The notes under the pieces: generated by a model | What the model was told of the DNA's origin: nothing | Databases searched by the model: none | The model's input: only the letters and a program-made list of their open reading frames with translations | In this document: positions 1-8,820 of the stretch, one piece after another | Position numbering within the stretch: the stretch's first letter is position 1 | How the letters are laid out: every line of letters begins with the position of its first letter | NCBI GenBank assembly: GCA_963821235.1 | Contig: CAWGCS010000002.1 | Location: 124,001-188,000, forward strand | Direction of reading: 5' to 3' | DNA: 64,000 nt | Origin: CTSoil-043 sp963821235 | Lineage (GTDB): Bacteria > Chloroflexota > Limnocylindria > Limnocylindrales > CSP1-4 | Translations under genes and position numbers: made by a program

Positions 1-226
1 CGGTGCGGTCGATGGTCCGGGTGTTGATCCGGTCGAGCGGGCGGACGTACTCCGGGTCGAACTCGGCGCCCGGTCGCATGTGGGTCAGGGCCTCCCAGCC
101 CCGGCGCAGGCCGATGACGTCGTAGCCGAGCTCGGTGGAGCGGTAGACGACGCTCTTGATGACGGAGTTGAGGCCGGGGACGTCGCCGCCGCCGGTGAGG
201 ATGCCGATTCGCTGCTGGGCGGACAT
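1..226 (-). CDS. 6-phosphofructokinase, N-terminal part (cut by window edge)
   Basis: Phosphorylates fructose 6-phosphate in glycolysis (cytoplasm). Only the first 75 residues are inside the window. They open with the Pfk nucleotide-binding loop: RIGILTGGGDVPGLNSVIKS (residues about 6-25) matches the family pattern GGD-x-PG-x-N. The ATG at 226 has a GGGAG-type ribosome binding site about 12 nt upstream. The residues that separate ATP from pyrophosphate donors lie beyond the edge. A second, full-length paralogue lies at 15091-16218, so the genome carries at least two Pfk genes. The family call is secure; the donor cannot be judged. Confidence 0.85.
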   Translation of the reverse strand, partial: MSAQQRIGILTGGGDVPGLNSVIKSVVYRSTELGYDVIGLRRGWEALTHMRPGAEFDPEYVRPLDRINTRTIDRT

Positions 227-389
227 GGACGCGCTGCTCCCTCGGGGGTCCCTGCTGCACGACAGGACGGGCCGGATGGTCGCCCCCATGGTACCCAGCG
301 AGCGTGCCCGCCACGGTGGGCCGGATGCCGCCCCGCGGCGGGCCGGTGGTCACGACGTGCGGCTCGCGCCTCGGCGAGGGCCTGCCCGG

Positions 390-1625
390 TCAGCGCCCGT
401 GGTGGACGCGCTGGGCCTTGTGGCGATGGGTCGGGATGCGCACCTCGCCGCGGGCGTGGATGGGGCGTGGCGGCGTGTCGGGGTCGGGCAGGAACTCCTC
501 GACGACCTCCACCGGGATCGCTCGCCGCAGGAGGCGCTGGATGGAGCGCAGGAGGTCGATCTCGTCGGGGCAGGCGAGGCTGATGGCGATCCCGCTCGCC
601 CCGGCCCGGCCGGTCCGGCCGATCCGGTGGACGTAGTCCTCGGCCTTCGTCGGCAGCTCGTAGTTGACGACGACCGGCAGCTCCTCGATGTCGAGGCCGC
701 GGGAGGCGACGTCGGTGGCGACGAGGATCTCCACCTCGCCGGCCTTGAAGTCCGCCAGCGCCCGGATCCGCTCGGCCTGGGTGCGGTCGGAATGGATGGC
801 GGTCGCGGCGAAGCCGTGGCGGTCCAGGTCGGACGCGGTCCGCCGGGCGGCGACCTTGGTGCGGGTGAAGACGAGCACCTGGCGGAGGTCGTGCGTCCGC
901 ACGAGGTGCTCGAGCAGCTCGAGCTTGAGCTCGCGGTCGACGGGATAGAGGACCTCGCGGACGGCCGCCGCGGTGGCATTGCGGGCGGCCACCTCCACGA
1001 TCGCGGGGTCGGAGAGGAACTCCCGGGAGAGGCGCCGGATCTCGTCGGAGAAGGTGGCCGAGAAGAGGAGCGTCTGGCGGCGGTTGGGGAGCAGCTCGAG
1101 GATGCGCCGGATGTCCGGGATGAAGCCCATGTCGAGCATCCTGTCGCCCTCGTCGAGGACCAGGATCTCGACCTGCCCGAGGTTGGCCGCGCGCTGGCCG
1201 ACGAGATCGAGGAGCCGGCCCGGCGTGGCGACGAGGAGCTCCACGCCCGCCCGGAGCTCCTTGATCTGGGGGTCGAGCGGGACGCCGCCGAAGACGACCG
1301 CCGATCGGAGGGCGATGTGGCGCCCGTACGCCGCGGCCATCTGGGCGACCTGCATCGCCAGCTCCCGCGTCGGCGTCAGGACGAGCGCCCGCACCGGGTG
1401 GCGCGCCGGCGAGAAGGACGCGTTGGCGTATGGCTTGAGCCGCTCGAAGATGGGGAGGACGAAGGCGGCGGTCTTGCCGGTCCCCGTCTGGGCAGCACCC
1501 ATGAGGTCGCGCCCCTCGAGGACGAGAGGGATCGCCTGGACCTGGATGGGCGTTGGCGCGGTGAAGCCCTCGTCGGCGACCGCGCGGAGGAGTTCGGCCG
1601 ACAGGCCGAGGGTATCGAACGTCAC
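390..1625 (-). CDS. DEAD-box ATP-dependent RNA helicase (RhlE-like), DEGD variant
   Basis: Unwinds RNA duplexes using ATP; likely acts in ribosome assembly or mRNA turnover. The protein has 411 residues. Visible motifs in order: Q motif (FTAPTPIQVQAIP), Walker A (AQTGTGKT), PTRELA, motif II LDEGDRMLDMGF, SAT (LLFSATFS), motif V (VATDVASRGLDI) and motif VI (HRIGRTGRAG). Motif II reads DEGD instead of DEAD; the codons at about 1145-1165 are clear. The family is normally 400-500 residues, so it looks complete. I chose GTG 1625 because it precedes the Q motif and has a TATGCT hexamer (1634-1639) 8 nt upstream, suggesting a leaderless start. It is divergent from PPK2. Confidence 0.93.
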   Translation of the reverse strand: MTFDTLGLSAELLRAVADEGFTAPTPIQVQAIPLVLEGRDLMGAAQTGTGKTAAFVLPIFERLKPYANASFSPARHPVRALVLTPTRELAMQVAQMAAAYGRHIALRSAVVFGGVPLDPQIKELRAGVELLVATPGRLLDLVGQRAANLGQVEILVLDEGDRMLDMGFIPDIRRILELLPNRRQTLLFSATFSDEIRRLSREFLSDPAIVEVAARNATAAAVREVLYPVDRELKLELLEHLVRTHDLRQVLVFTRTKVAARRTASDLDRHGFAATAIHSDRTQAERIRALADFKAGEVEILVATDVASRGLDIEELPVVVNYELPTKAEDYVHRIGRTGRAGASGIAISLACPDEIDLLRSIQRLLRRAIPVEVVEEFLPDPDTPPRPIHARGEVRIPTHRHKAQRVHHGR

Positions 1626-1695
1626 CGCTGCGCAGCATAATCGAAACAGGCGCCGAGACCGGGCGGGCCCGGACGGGCGGGGCGAGGAGGCGACG

Positions 1696-2625
1696 ATGGC
1701 GAAGCGGAAGTCGGACCCGGCGCCGGCGCGGGCGGCGCGCCCTGCCGTGCGCGAAGGTCGCAACCGGCGCCCGGAGCGGTCGGCCCTGGCCATCCCGGCC
1801 GCGGCCCTCGACTCGACGCGGCCCGTGCCGCCGCCGGCCGCGGAGCCGGCGCGGCTGGGGACGAAGGCCTACGAGGCGGAGCTCAGCCGCCTCGACGTCG
1901 AGCTCGTCAAGTGGGAGGAGTGGATCAAGGCCCGCGGCCTCAAGGTCGTCGTGATCTTCGAGGGCCGGGACGCGGCCGGCAAGGGCGGCGCGATCAAGCG
2001 GATCATCGAGCCGCTCAACCCGCGGTACGCCCGGGTGGTCGCCCTTCCGGCGCCGACGGAGCGAGAGAAGACCCAGTGGTACTTCCAGCGCTACGTGGAC
2101 CACCTGCCGGCCGCGGGGGAGGTCGTGCTCTTCGACCGGAGCTGGTACAACCGGGCCGGCGTGGAGCGGGTGATGGGCTTCTGCAGCGAGGACGACTACC
2201 AGGAGTTCCTCCGGTCCTGCCCGGAGTTCGAGCGGATGCTCGTGCGGAGCGGGATCATCGTCATCAAGTACTGGTTCAGCGTCTCGGATGCGGAGCAGGA
2301 GCGACGCTTCCAGGACCGCCTGACCGACCCGACCAAGCGCTGGAAGCTGTCGCCGATGGACGTCGAGAGCCGGGCCCGCTGGATGGACTACAGCAAGGCC
2401 AAGGACGAGATGTTCGCCCACACGGACATCAAGCAGGCCCCCTGGTGGGTGGTCCGCTCCGACGACAAGAAGCGGGCCCGCCTCAACGTGATCGCCCACC
2501 TGCTCTCGATGATCCCCTACGAGGACCTCACGCCGGAGCCGATCGTCCTGCCGCCGCGCCAGAAGGACACCGGCTACGTCCGGCCGCCGATGGAGGACCA
2601 GACCTTCATCCCCGAGCCGTACTGA
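1696..2625 (+). CDS. ppk2: Polyphosphate kinase 2 family protein
   Basis: PPK2 enzymes transfer phosphate between polyphosphate and nucleoside di- or monophosphates. The 309-residue protein has a basic/Pro-Ala N-terminus of about 55 residues, then the single PPK2 kinase domain: Walker A FEGRDAAGKGGAIKR, a Walker B-like segment VLFDRSWYNRAGVERVMGF, and the lid module KRWKLSPMDVESRARW. The length fits a one-domain (class I or III) PPK2; I cannot assign the preferred nucleotide. The start ATG has GAGGAGG 7 nt upstream. A small membrane protein follows after 15 nt and is probably co-transcribed. Confidence 0.95.
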   Translation: MAKRKSDPAPARAARPAVREGRNRRPERSALAIPAAALDSTRPVPPPAAEPARLGTKAYEAELSRLDVELVKWEEWIKARGLKVVVIFEGRDAAGKGGAIKRIIEPLNPRYARVVALPAPTEREKTQWYFQRYVDHLPAAGEVVLFDRSWYNRAGVERVMGFCSEDDYQEFLRSCPEFERMLVRSGIIVIKYWFSVSDAEQERRFQDRLTDPTKRWKLSPMDVESRARWMDYSKAKDEMFAHTDIKQAPWWVVRSDDKKRARLNVIAHLLSMIPYEDLTPEPIVLPPRQKDTGYVRPPMEDQTFIPEPY

Positions 2626-2640
2626 GCGGCGCCGGCGGCC

Positions 2641-3078
2641 ATGACCGGACGGCGGGAGCGCGGGCGCGAGCGGACGGGCGACGAGGATCGCTCGGCGCTC
2701 CTCACCGCCTGCGGCCGGCTGATCGGCTCGATCGGGCTCCTCATCATCATCATCCTGCTGCCGGCGACCTTCCTCGTCGTGGCGGCCGGGCTCGGCCTCG
2801 TGGACGCGCCGGGATGGTCCGGCTCCAACACGGTCGTCTTCGGCTTCTTCCTCGTCGTCGTGCCGGCCGGCCTCGCCCTCGCCACGGTCCACTTCCTGCT
2901 GGGCGGGCTGGTGCTGGCGCGGCGCTTCTGGCCCCTCGTGGTGGCCGTCCTCCTGGTGTTCGCGGTGGTGACCGTCTTCCCGCTCGGCCTGCGGATCAGC
3001 TGGCCCTTCCTCAGCCTGACGCTGCTCTACGCGACCACCCTCGTCCTGGCCGTGGTCCGCCACCGCGAGTTCGAGTGA
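2641..3078 (+). CDS. Small four-helix membrane protein, unknown function
   Basis: A 145-residue protein with a charged Arg-rich N-terminus (about 20 residues) and four hydrophobic segments at about residues 22-50, 60-85, 95-115 and 118-138. No motif I recognise. It starts 15 nt after ppk2 and its TGA overlaps the GTG of the ybaK-like gene (GTGA), so the three genes look like one transcript. The product is probably an inner-membrane protein; any link to polyphosphate is only positional. Confidence 0.75.
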   Translation: MTGRRERGRERTGDEDRSALLTACGRLIGSIGLLIIIILLPATFLVVAAGLGLVDAPGWSGSNTVVFGFFLVVVPAGLALATVHFLLGGLVLARRFWPLVVAVLLVFAVVTVFPLGLRISWPFLSLTLLYATTLVLAVVRHREFE

Positions 3079-3581
3079 GCGGACGGGGGACCCGGGCCCT
3101 CGACGCGGTCCGGGCGGCGGGCATCGCCCACGCTGTCCACGAGTACGAGGCGCCGGGCCCGGCCTCGCCCCGCGAGCGCGATCGCCGGCCGCAGTACGGC
3201 CTCGATGCCGCGGCGGCCCTCGGCCTCGATCCAGCCCGCGTCTTCAAGACCCTGATCGCGAGCGCCGACGGCGGGCTGGTGGCCGCCGTCGTCCCGGTCG
3301 CCTTCGAGCTGGACCTCAAGGCCCTCGCCGCCGCGCTCGGCCGCCGGCGCGCCGTCATGGCCGACCCGGTCGAGGCGGAGCGGGCGACCGGCTATGTCGT
3401 CGGAGGCATCAGCCCGCTCGGCGGGCGCCGGCGGCTGCCGGCGGTCCTCGACGCGTCGGCCGGCGACTTCGTGACCATCTTCGTCAGCGGCGGCCGCCGC
3501 GGGCTGCAGATCGAGCTGGCGCCGGCCGACCTCGCCCGCCTCAGCGGGGCGACGGAGGCGCGGATCGCCCGGCGCGCCTGA
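3075..3581 (+). CDS. YbaK/EbsC-family aminoacyl-tRNA deacylase
   Basis: The family hydrolyses mischarged tRNA (typically Cys-tRNAPro) in trans. The 168-residue protein shows the family core: a region around residue 55 with FKTLIA, the central VVPVAFELDLKALAAALG strand-helix unit, the helix/turn TGYVVGGISPLG, and the C-terminal GRRGLQIELAPADL segment. Length is normal for YbaK (about 155-170). GTG 3075 overlaps the preceding stop as GTGA, so translation is probably coupled. The call rests on the TGYxxGGxSPxG signature. Cys-tRNAPro specificity is assumed from the family. Confidence 0.9.
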   Translation: MSGRGTRALDAVRAAGIAHAVHEYEAPGPASPRERDRRPQYGLDAAAALGLDPARVFKTLIASADGGLVAAVVPVAFELDLKALAAALGRRRAVMADPVEAERATGYVVGGISPLGGRRRLPAVLDASAGDFVTIFVSGGRRGLQIELAPADLARLSGATEARIARRA

Positions 3582-3593
3582 CCGACCGCGGCC

Positions 3594-4598
3594 TCAGGGC
3601 ACGAGGACCGCCGTCCCCTCGAGCGTGCCGGCCGCCAGCCGCCGGAGGGCCTCGGCGCCGTCCGCCAGGGGCAGCACCTCGACCTCCGTCCGGATCGGGA
3701 TCGTCGCGGCGAGCTCCAGGAAGGCGCGGGCGTCGGCCCGGGTGGAGTTGGCGACGGAGCGCAGGCCGCGCTCCAGCCAGAGGTCCGCGTAGGGGAAGGC
3801 CGGGATCCCGTCGAGGTGGATCGCGTTGATCGCCACCGTCCCGCCCGGGGCGAGTGCCCGCAGCGCGGCGAGGACGACGCCGCCGACCGGGGCGAACGTC
3901 ACCGCGGCCTCGAGCGGCGCCGGCGGCGGGTCGTCGTAGCCGCCGACCGACGAGGCCCCGAGGGCGAGCGCCCGCTCCCGCTCGCGAGGGGAGCGGGTCG
4001 CCACGTGGACCTCGCAATTCCAGTGGCGGGCGACCTGGATGGCCAGGGTCGCCGACGCCCCGAACCCGTAGAGGCCCAGGCGGCCGCCTGGGCGGATCCC
4101 GGACACGACGAGGGCGCGGTAGCCGATGACCCCACCGCAGAGGAGAGGGGCCGCCGCGATATCGTCGAAGCCCTCCGGCACGCGCAGGGCGAAGTCGGCC
4201 CGCACGAGCGTTCGCTCGGCGAATCCGCCATCGCGATCCCAGGCGGTGAGCTCCGCCCTCGGGCAGAGGTTCTCCCGGCCCGACAGGCAGGCCGGGCAGG
4301 TCCCGCAGGCGCCCGCCAGCCAGCCCACGGCGGCCCGGTCGCCGACGGTCCAGCTAGTCACCCCGCTCCCGACGGCCTCCACCCGCCCGACCACCTGGTG
4401 GCCGGGGATCGTCGGCAGGCGGTGGGCCATCAGGTCGCCCTCGACGAGCTGGAGGTCGGTCCGGCAGACGGCGCAGGCGGCCACCCGGACGAGGAGCTCG
4501 CCCCGCCCCGGCGCCGGCTCCGCCACGTCGCCCAGCTCCAGCGGCGACGGCATTCCGTCGATGCGACCCGGCCGCTTGAGGACGAGGGCGCGCATCAT
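3594..4598 (-). CDS. Zinc-dependent alcohol dehydrogenase (AdhA-like, MDR family)
   Basis: Oxidises alcohols or reduces aldehydes with NAD(P). The 334-residue protein has the MDR layout: a catalytic zinc site beginning CAVCRTD (about residue 42), GHQVVG with the zinc His (about 70), a structural zinc lobe GACGTCPACLSGRENLCP (four Cys, about residues 96-113), LLCGGVIGYRAL carrying the third catalytic ligand (about 155), and a Rossmann loop GLYGFGASATLAIQVA. All zinc ligands are present. Gene order gives no substrate clue. It converges with the ybaK-like gene across a 12-bp gap, so neither has room for a long terminator. Confidence 0.92.
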   Translation of the reverse strand: MMRALVLKRPGRIDGMPSPLELGDVAEPAPGRGELLVRVAACAVCRTDLQLVEGDLMAHRLPTIPGHQVVGRVEAVGSGVTSWTVGDRAAVGWLAGACGTCPACLSGRENLCPRAELTAWDRDGGFAERTLVRADFALRVPEGFDDIAAAPLLCGGVIGYRALVVSGIRPGGRLGLYGFGASATLAIQVARHWNCEVHVATRSPRERERALALGASSVGGYDDPPPAPLEAAVTFAPVGGVVLAALRALAPGGTVAINAIHLDGIPAFPYADLWLERGLRSVANSTRADARAFLELAATIPIRTEVEVLPLADGAEALRRLAAGTLEGTAVLVP

Positions 4599-4656
4599 CG
4601 CCTCCAGCTTCAGTTTCGGGGTGCGGGACCGCCTCCTCGCCGGCCTCGCCCGGCAG

Positions 4657-5883
4657 TCAGCGGACGGACAGCGCCCCCATCCCGCCCCGGAACTCGATCT
4701 CCACGCGGTTGGCGGCGCCGGCGAAGTCGGGCGACTCCCAGCCGTCGCCCGCCGCGTTGCGAGGGAATCGGGCAGTGTCGACCTCGCTGGAGCCGAGGGC
4801 CATCGCCGAGCGAATCCGGGCGGCCACGCCGTCGGGGACTCGGAAGCGGATGGCGGCAGCTCCGCCCTCGGCGTCCACCCGCGTGAAGCCGGCCGCCTGC
4901 GGCAGCGTCACCCGCGTCTCGCTCGCCCCCGTCCGCAGGCGGAGCTCGGCGACGCGAAGGTCCGAGAGGTCGAGCTCGCCGTCGGCGGCGCCCGACTCGA
5001 CCCGCAGGCGGATGGGGATCTCCGTCGTGAGGCCTACCCGCCAGGCGTACGGCGCGCGATCCCAGCGGAGGTTGGCCGGCGCGGGCGGCGAGAGCCGCAC
5101 CCGCCCCGGGCCCGACTTCTCGACCTTCACCCCGCCTTCGTACGTGCCGTCGACCAGCATGCCCGCTGCCGCGGGTCCGATGGCCAGCCGGCCGGCCCCG
5201 AAGGTGACCATCACCTCCGCGTCGGGCGCGCCCTCCAGGCCGATGCCGAGCCGGTCGGGGGTCGGGGCCGCCCAGCCCGAGCCGCCGTCGCCACGCTCGG
5301 CCGCGGCGCGATCGCGGTCGTCGTGGAAGACGACGTAGGGCCGGCGCCAGGGACCCGGCAGGAACGCCCCGACGAGGACGATCGCCCCGATGACGACGAG
5401 GAGGACGGGCACCCCGATGGTCGTCAGGTCGTCGAAGCGATCGCCGGAGAGGTGGATCACGCCCTCGAAGAAGAGGAAGCCGACCAGGAAGATCACGATC
5501 CCGGCGATGAGCGCGCCGAGACCGCCGCGGGCGTCCTCCCAGCGCCGGGTCAGGAAGCCGTAGAGGGTGAGGCCGAGCCCGACCCCGCCCGGGGCGACGA
5601 GGGCCCAGGCGTAGGACCACGTCTGGTAGAGGCCGTAGGCGTCCTGCACGGCCAGGACGACACCGACCATCGTCACGATGCCGCCGACGGCGGCCATCCC
5701 GCTGCCCCCGGACCCGCCGATGGCGAAGGCGCCGAACATGAGCGCCAGGCCGGGTCCGATGATCCAGACGGGCCAGCCGACCCGAAGCCCGCCGGCCTGG
5801 ACCGCCAGGGCGGCCACGCCGAGCAGGATCAGCCCGATGCCGATGACGAGCGCGCCGCGCTGGGTGGATGCCTGTCCTGTCAT
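4657..5883 (-). CDS. Membrane protein with LiaF-like C-terminal beta domain
   Basis: A 408-residue protein. Residues about 12-185 hold five or six hydrophobic segments rich in Gly/Val. The rest is soluble and begins FGAGRLAIGPAA (about residue 230), a repeated-strand domain resembling the LiaF/DUF2154-type C-terminal domain found in cell-envelope stress proteins (inference from pattern). No sensor kinase lies beside it. The start is ATG 5883, preceded by GGGAGG on the coding strand. Likely a cell-membrane protein with a cytoplasmic or external beta-helical tail; its function is unknown. Confidence 0.8.
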   Translation of the reverse strand: MTGQASTQRGALVIGIGLILLGVAALAVQAGGLRVGWPVWIIGPGLALMFGAFAIGGSGGSGMAAVGGIVTMVGVVLAVQDAYGLYQTWSYAWALVAPGGVGLGLTLYGFLTRRWEDARGGLGALIAGIVIFLVGFLFFEGVIHLSGDRFDDLTTIGVPVLLVVIGAIVLVGAFLPGPWRRPYVVFHDDRDRAAAERGDGGSGWAAPTPDRLGIGLEGAPDAEVMVTFGAGRLAIGPAAAGMLVDGTYEGGVKVEKSGPGRVRLSPPAPANLRWDRAPYAWRVGLTTEIPIRLRVESGAADGELDLSDLRVAELRLRTGASETRVTLPQAAGFTRVDAEGGAAAIRFRVPDGVAARIRSAMALGSSEVDTARFPRNAAGDGWESPDFAGAANRVEIEFRGGMGALSVR

Positions 5884-6015
5884 CGTCGTCGCCTCCCTCG
5901 CCTGGACGACCCGGCGATGGTCGACCGGGCCGGGCCTGCGTCGGGGCGAACGGGCCCAGCCAAAGGGTACTCGTCCAGCGGGTCGCCGCGCCCGCAGTCG
6001 CGACGGCGGCGGGCG

Positions 6016-6576
6016 TCAGGCGCTGCTGCCGTCCCCGCTGGCTGGCTCGAGCCCGGCGTCGCCCTCCGCGGCGCGGGCGACGAGCTCGGCGGCGATCCCG
6101 CGCGCCCATGCCCGGATCCGCCCGAAGTCCCGCCAGTCGCCGGCCAGGCCGGCCGTCGCGAGGATCTCCATCTCGAATCCGCCCTCGTCCGGGTCGACCC
6201 GGCCGCCGAAGGTCGTGGCATGGGCTCCGATCTCGTCGGCCAGGGCCGCGACGTCGTCCGGCTGCGGCAGGCGATCCGGCCGTGCCGTAGCGGTGCCGAC
6301 GCCAACCGGACCCGAGCTGAAGAGCCAGGTCGGGATCCGCTCCAGCGCCGCGCGCTCGCGCCGCAGGAGGTCCAGCGCGGCGGGGTCCCAGCGCCCGAGG
6401 TAGAGCGCGCTGCCTACCACGGCAGCGTCGGCCGACGCGAAGGTCGTCACCGCGCGTGCCTCCGCGAGCGTGGCGATGCAGCCCCCGGCGTCGAGCTCGG
6501 CGGCGATGGCGGTCGCGATCTCGGCGGTGGCGGCGTGGCGGCTCGCGTACGCGACCAGGACGCGCGGCGGGCGCAT
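6016..6576 (-). CDS. Flavodoxin-domain protein (protoporphyrinogen-oxidase HemG-like fold)
   Basis: A 186-residue FMN-binding flavodoxin-like protein. The N-terminus VLVAYASRHAATAEIATAIA matches the flavodoxin phosphate loop (T/S-x-x-x-x-T), and VVGSALYLGRWDPAAL is the second FMN-loop region. Long HemG-type flavodoxins have this layout, but HemG activity cannot be claimed. The start ATG 6576 has AGGAG 8 nt upstream; a longer in-frame version to 6720 is possible but lacks a binding site. It is divergent from the HhH-GPD gene. Confidence 0.85.
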   Translation of the reverse strand: MRPPRVLVAYASRHAATAEIATAIAAELDAGGCIATLAEARAVTTFASADAAVVGSALYLGRWDPAALDLLRRERAALERIPTWLFSSGPVGVGTATARPDRLPQPDDVAALADEIGAHATTFGGRVDPDEGGFEMEILATAGLAGDWRDFGRIRAWARGIAAELVARAAEGDAGLEPASGDGSSA

Positions 6577-6745
6577 GGACGCTCCTGTGAACGGGTTCTG
6601 CGGGATGAGGATGGCGGGTGGCGGGGGGCCATGGCAGGGACCTCCGGCCCCGCACGGGCAGGCCATCCCGCCGGTTGTCGCCCCGGGCGCACGGGCGGCC
6701 GGGCGCCGAATCCGGGCCACGTCCGCGGCGCGCTACCATGCCGCG

Positions 6746-7321
6746 ATGACGACGAACCGCCCGGCCAGCCTCCCGTTCACCGGCGATCCGGAGGCTGACG
6801 CCCTCTTGGCCGCCGACCCCCTGGCCCTCCTCATCGGCTTCACCCTCGACCAGCAGGTCACGGTGCAGAAGGCCTTCGCCGGGCCGCTTGACCTGCAGCG
6901 ACGGATCGGGACCCTCGACGCGGCGGCGATCGCCGGCATGGATCCGGGAGCGCTGGAGGCGGCCTTCCGCGAGCGGCCGGCGCTCCACCGCTTCCCGGGC
7001 GCCATGGCGGCGCGGGTCCAGGAGCTCTGCGCGACGATCGTCCGCGATCACGGCGGCGACGCCTCGCGCGTCTGGACCGAGGCCCGCGACGGCGCGGACC
7101 TCGACCGCCGCCTGCGGGCCCTGCCGGGGATCGGGGACATGAAGGCGAAGACGCTCGTCGGGCTGCTGGCGAAGCGCTTCGGGGTCCGTCCGGCGGGCTG
7201 GGAGGCCGTCGCGCCTTCCCACCCGACGCTCGCCGACGTGGACTCCGCGGAGGCCCTCGCCCGCTACCAGGAGCAGAAGCGGGCCTGGAAGGCCGGCCAG
7301 AAGGCCGCCCGCGGCGCCTGA
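6746..7321 (+). CDS. HhH-GPD base-excision-repair-like protein (uncharacterised family)
   Basis: A 191-residue protein of the helix-hairpin-helix GPD superfamily. LIGFTLDQQVTVQKAFAGP (about residues 31-49) is the N-terminal helical core and LPGIGDMKAKTLVGLLAKR (about 131-149) is the hairpin followed by the helix that carries the catalytic Lys/Asp in DNA glycosylases. A Lys is present (DMKAKT), while the family Asp is not evident at the usual spacing, so glycosylase activity is unproven. A short conserved clade of such proteins exists in Actinobacteria and Chloroflexota. ATG 6746 sits 6 nt after TACCAT (6734-6739), suggesting leaderless transcription. Confidence 0.85.
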   Translation: MTTNRPASLPFTGDPEADALLAADPLALLIGFTLDQQVTVQKAFAGPLDLQRRIGTLDAAAIAGMDPGALEAAFRERPALHRFPGAMAARVQELCATIVRDHGGDASRVWTEARDGADLDRRLRALPGIGDMKAKTLVGLLAKRFGVRPAGWEAVAPSHPTLADVDSAEALARYQEQKRAWKAGQKAARGA

Positions 7322-7512
7322 GCCCGCGCGGGCGACCCCCGCGCCCGGTCCGAGGTGCGTTCCCGCACCAGCCGAAAGGACCGGGGCTGGACGACCATGG
7401 TCCTGTTGGGAGTACGCTGCTCGTCTGCAGGAGGACTGCGCCACGCGTTCGCCGGGCTCCGGGCGATCGCGCGTTGAGCCGTCGGGACGACCGGGAGCGA
7501 GGGACCAGCGCC

Positions 7513-8727
7513 ATGGCCAAGATGCGGGACATCCTGCGGCCCAAGCCGAAGATGGATCCGGCCGAGCTCGCCCAGGCGCAGGCGCGCATGGCGACACGCC
7601 TCGCCGACCTGTTCGGCGGCGGCGCGACCGAGGCCGGCGACGAGCAGCCAACGGACGAGATGGAGCTGGACGACGGCGTCACGGGTCCGGTGATCCCGGA
7701 GTGGCCCGGCGGGCGGCGCCCGCCCATCTTCGTCGAAGGGCAGGGGGACCTCGTGCCGGTCATGGCCGAGCCCCGGGAGGCGGACCTCGTGCCAGTCATG
7801 GCCGACGCGGGTCCGCCGGTCGGGGTCGACTGGGCCCGTGTCGTTGACTGGGCCCCTCCCGACGACCCGGGCCCGGGCCAGGCGCCGACGCGCAGCCCGG
7901 ACGAGCGCGCCCCCGCGACCCGGGCCCGGCGCCAGCCCTCGACGCGGGCGCACCGGGCGCCCTCCCATCGCCCTCCCATCGCCCTCCCTCCCTGCTGCCC
8001 GTACTGCGGGACGATCCTGCGGCCGCCGCCGGCGGCGAGCCGGCGCTGCCCCGAGTGCCTCCACCGGATCGTCGTCCGGCACGTCGACGATCGGGCCGTC
8101 TACCTGACCGAGTCGGCCGTCGAGATCTTCGAGGCGGAACGCCGCCGCATCGCGAGCACGGGACGGTGGACGAGAGAGCGCCAGCGCTGGCTGAAGCTCG
8201 CCGCCGCGGCCGGCGCGCCCGCCCAGCGCGTCGCCCGGCTCGAGGCGAGCAGGCTCTCCCAGGACGTCGTGGACGCGTCCCGCGCGCTCTACCTGACGAC
8301 CGTCGATCGGTCGTTCAGCGCCGCCAGGCGCGAGCGCCGCTGGGAGGAGGCCTCGAGCATCCGCCGCGAGCAGGCGCTCGCCCTCCACCGGCTCGCCGGC
8401 TCGCCGTCGCCGCCTCCCGCGGAGGCGGTCGCCCTGCTGCGCGAGGGCGCGACCGCCGAGCTGAAGGGGATCGCCAAGCTCGCCCGCGACGCGGAGCTCG
8501 TCGGCCCCGCCTGCTGCGACGCCTGCCGGGTCGACCACGGGCAGCTCTTCCGCATCGCGACCGAGCTCCGCGCGCCGCGCCTGCCGCACGAAGGCTGCCC
8601 GCGGGGCCTCTGCCGCTGCCGCTGGGCCCTTGCCGTCCGTGACCGGACCACCGTCGCGCGCTACCTCCGCCGCCGGCCACGGCCGGGCTCGCGGGCCGCC
8701 GAGGCCGGGCCCTCGCCCACGGCCTGA
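7513..8727 (+). CDS. Unknown protein with central zinc ribbon and C-terminal Cys/His cluster
   Basis: A 404-residue protein of unknown function. The N-terminal 170 residues are low complexity (Pro/Ala/Arg-rich) with a repeated DLVPVMA. A zinc ribbon CPYCG-x13-CPEC is centred near residue 165. A charged helical middle (about 190-310) follows. The C-terminus has CDACRVDHGQLF then LPHEGC...GLCRCRW (about 335-375). That Cys/His spacing resembles the C-terminal cluster of Mu gpF-like head morphogenesis proteins, but no other phage gene is near. ATG 7513 has GAGGGA upstream; a TTG at 7474 is an alternative start. Confidence 0.75.
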   Translation: MAKMRDILRPKPKMDPAELAQAQARMATRLADLFGGGATEAGDEQPTDEMELDDGVTGPVIPEWPGGRRPPIFVEGQGDLVPVMAEPREADLVPVMADAGPPVGVDWARVVDWAPPDDPGPGQAPTRSPDERAPATRARRQPSTRAHRAPSHRPPIALPPCCPYCGTILRPPPAASRRCPECLHRIVVRHVDDRAVYLTESAVEIFEAERRRIASTGRWTRERQRWLKLAAAAGAPAQRVARLEASRLSQDVVDASRALYLTTVDRSFSAARRERRWEEASSIRREQALALHRLAGSPSPPPAEAVALLREGATAELKGIAKLARDAELVGPACCDACRVDHGQLFRIATELRAPRLPHEGCPRGLCRCRWALAVRDRTTVARYLRRRPRPGSRAAEAGPSPTA

Positions 8728-8820
8728 GCGCCGATCTCACCGCCGGCGGGTCCTGGCTCGGCCCGCCTCGGGCCGTGGGGCTTCGGGTACGATCCGTCAC
8801 CCCGCATGGAGGATCCGGCC

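Noticed and set aside
85..3063. A long minus-strand frame crossing helicase and PPK2
   Set aside because: It changes into antisense of PPK2 and of the helicase in a different frame; no family motif appears in it.
8372..8432. CRISPR-like or tRNA-like GC patterns in intergenic spaces
   Set aside because: I searched the gaps for regularly spaced repeats and for tRNA T-loop (GGTTCGAATCC-type) signatures and found none that folds.
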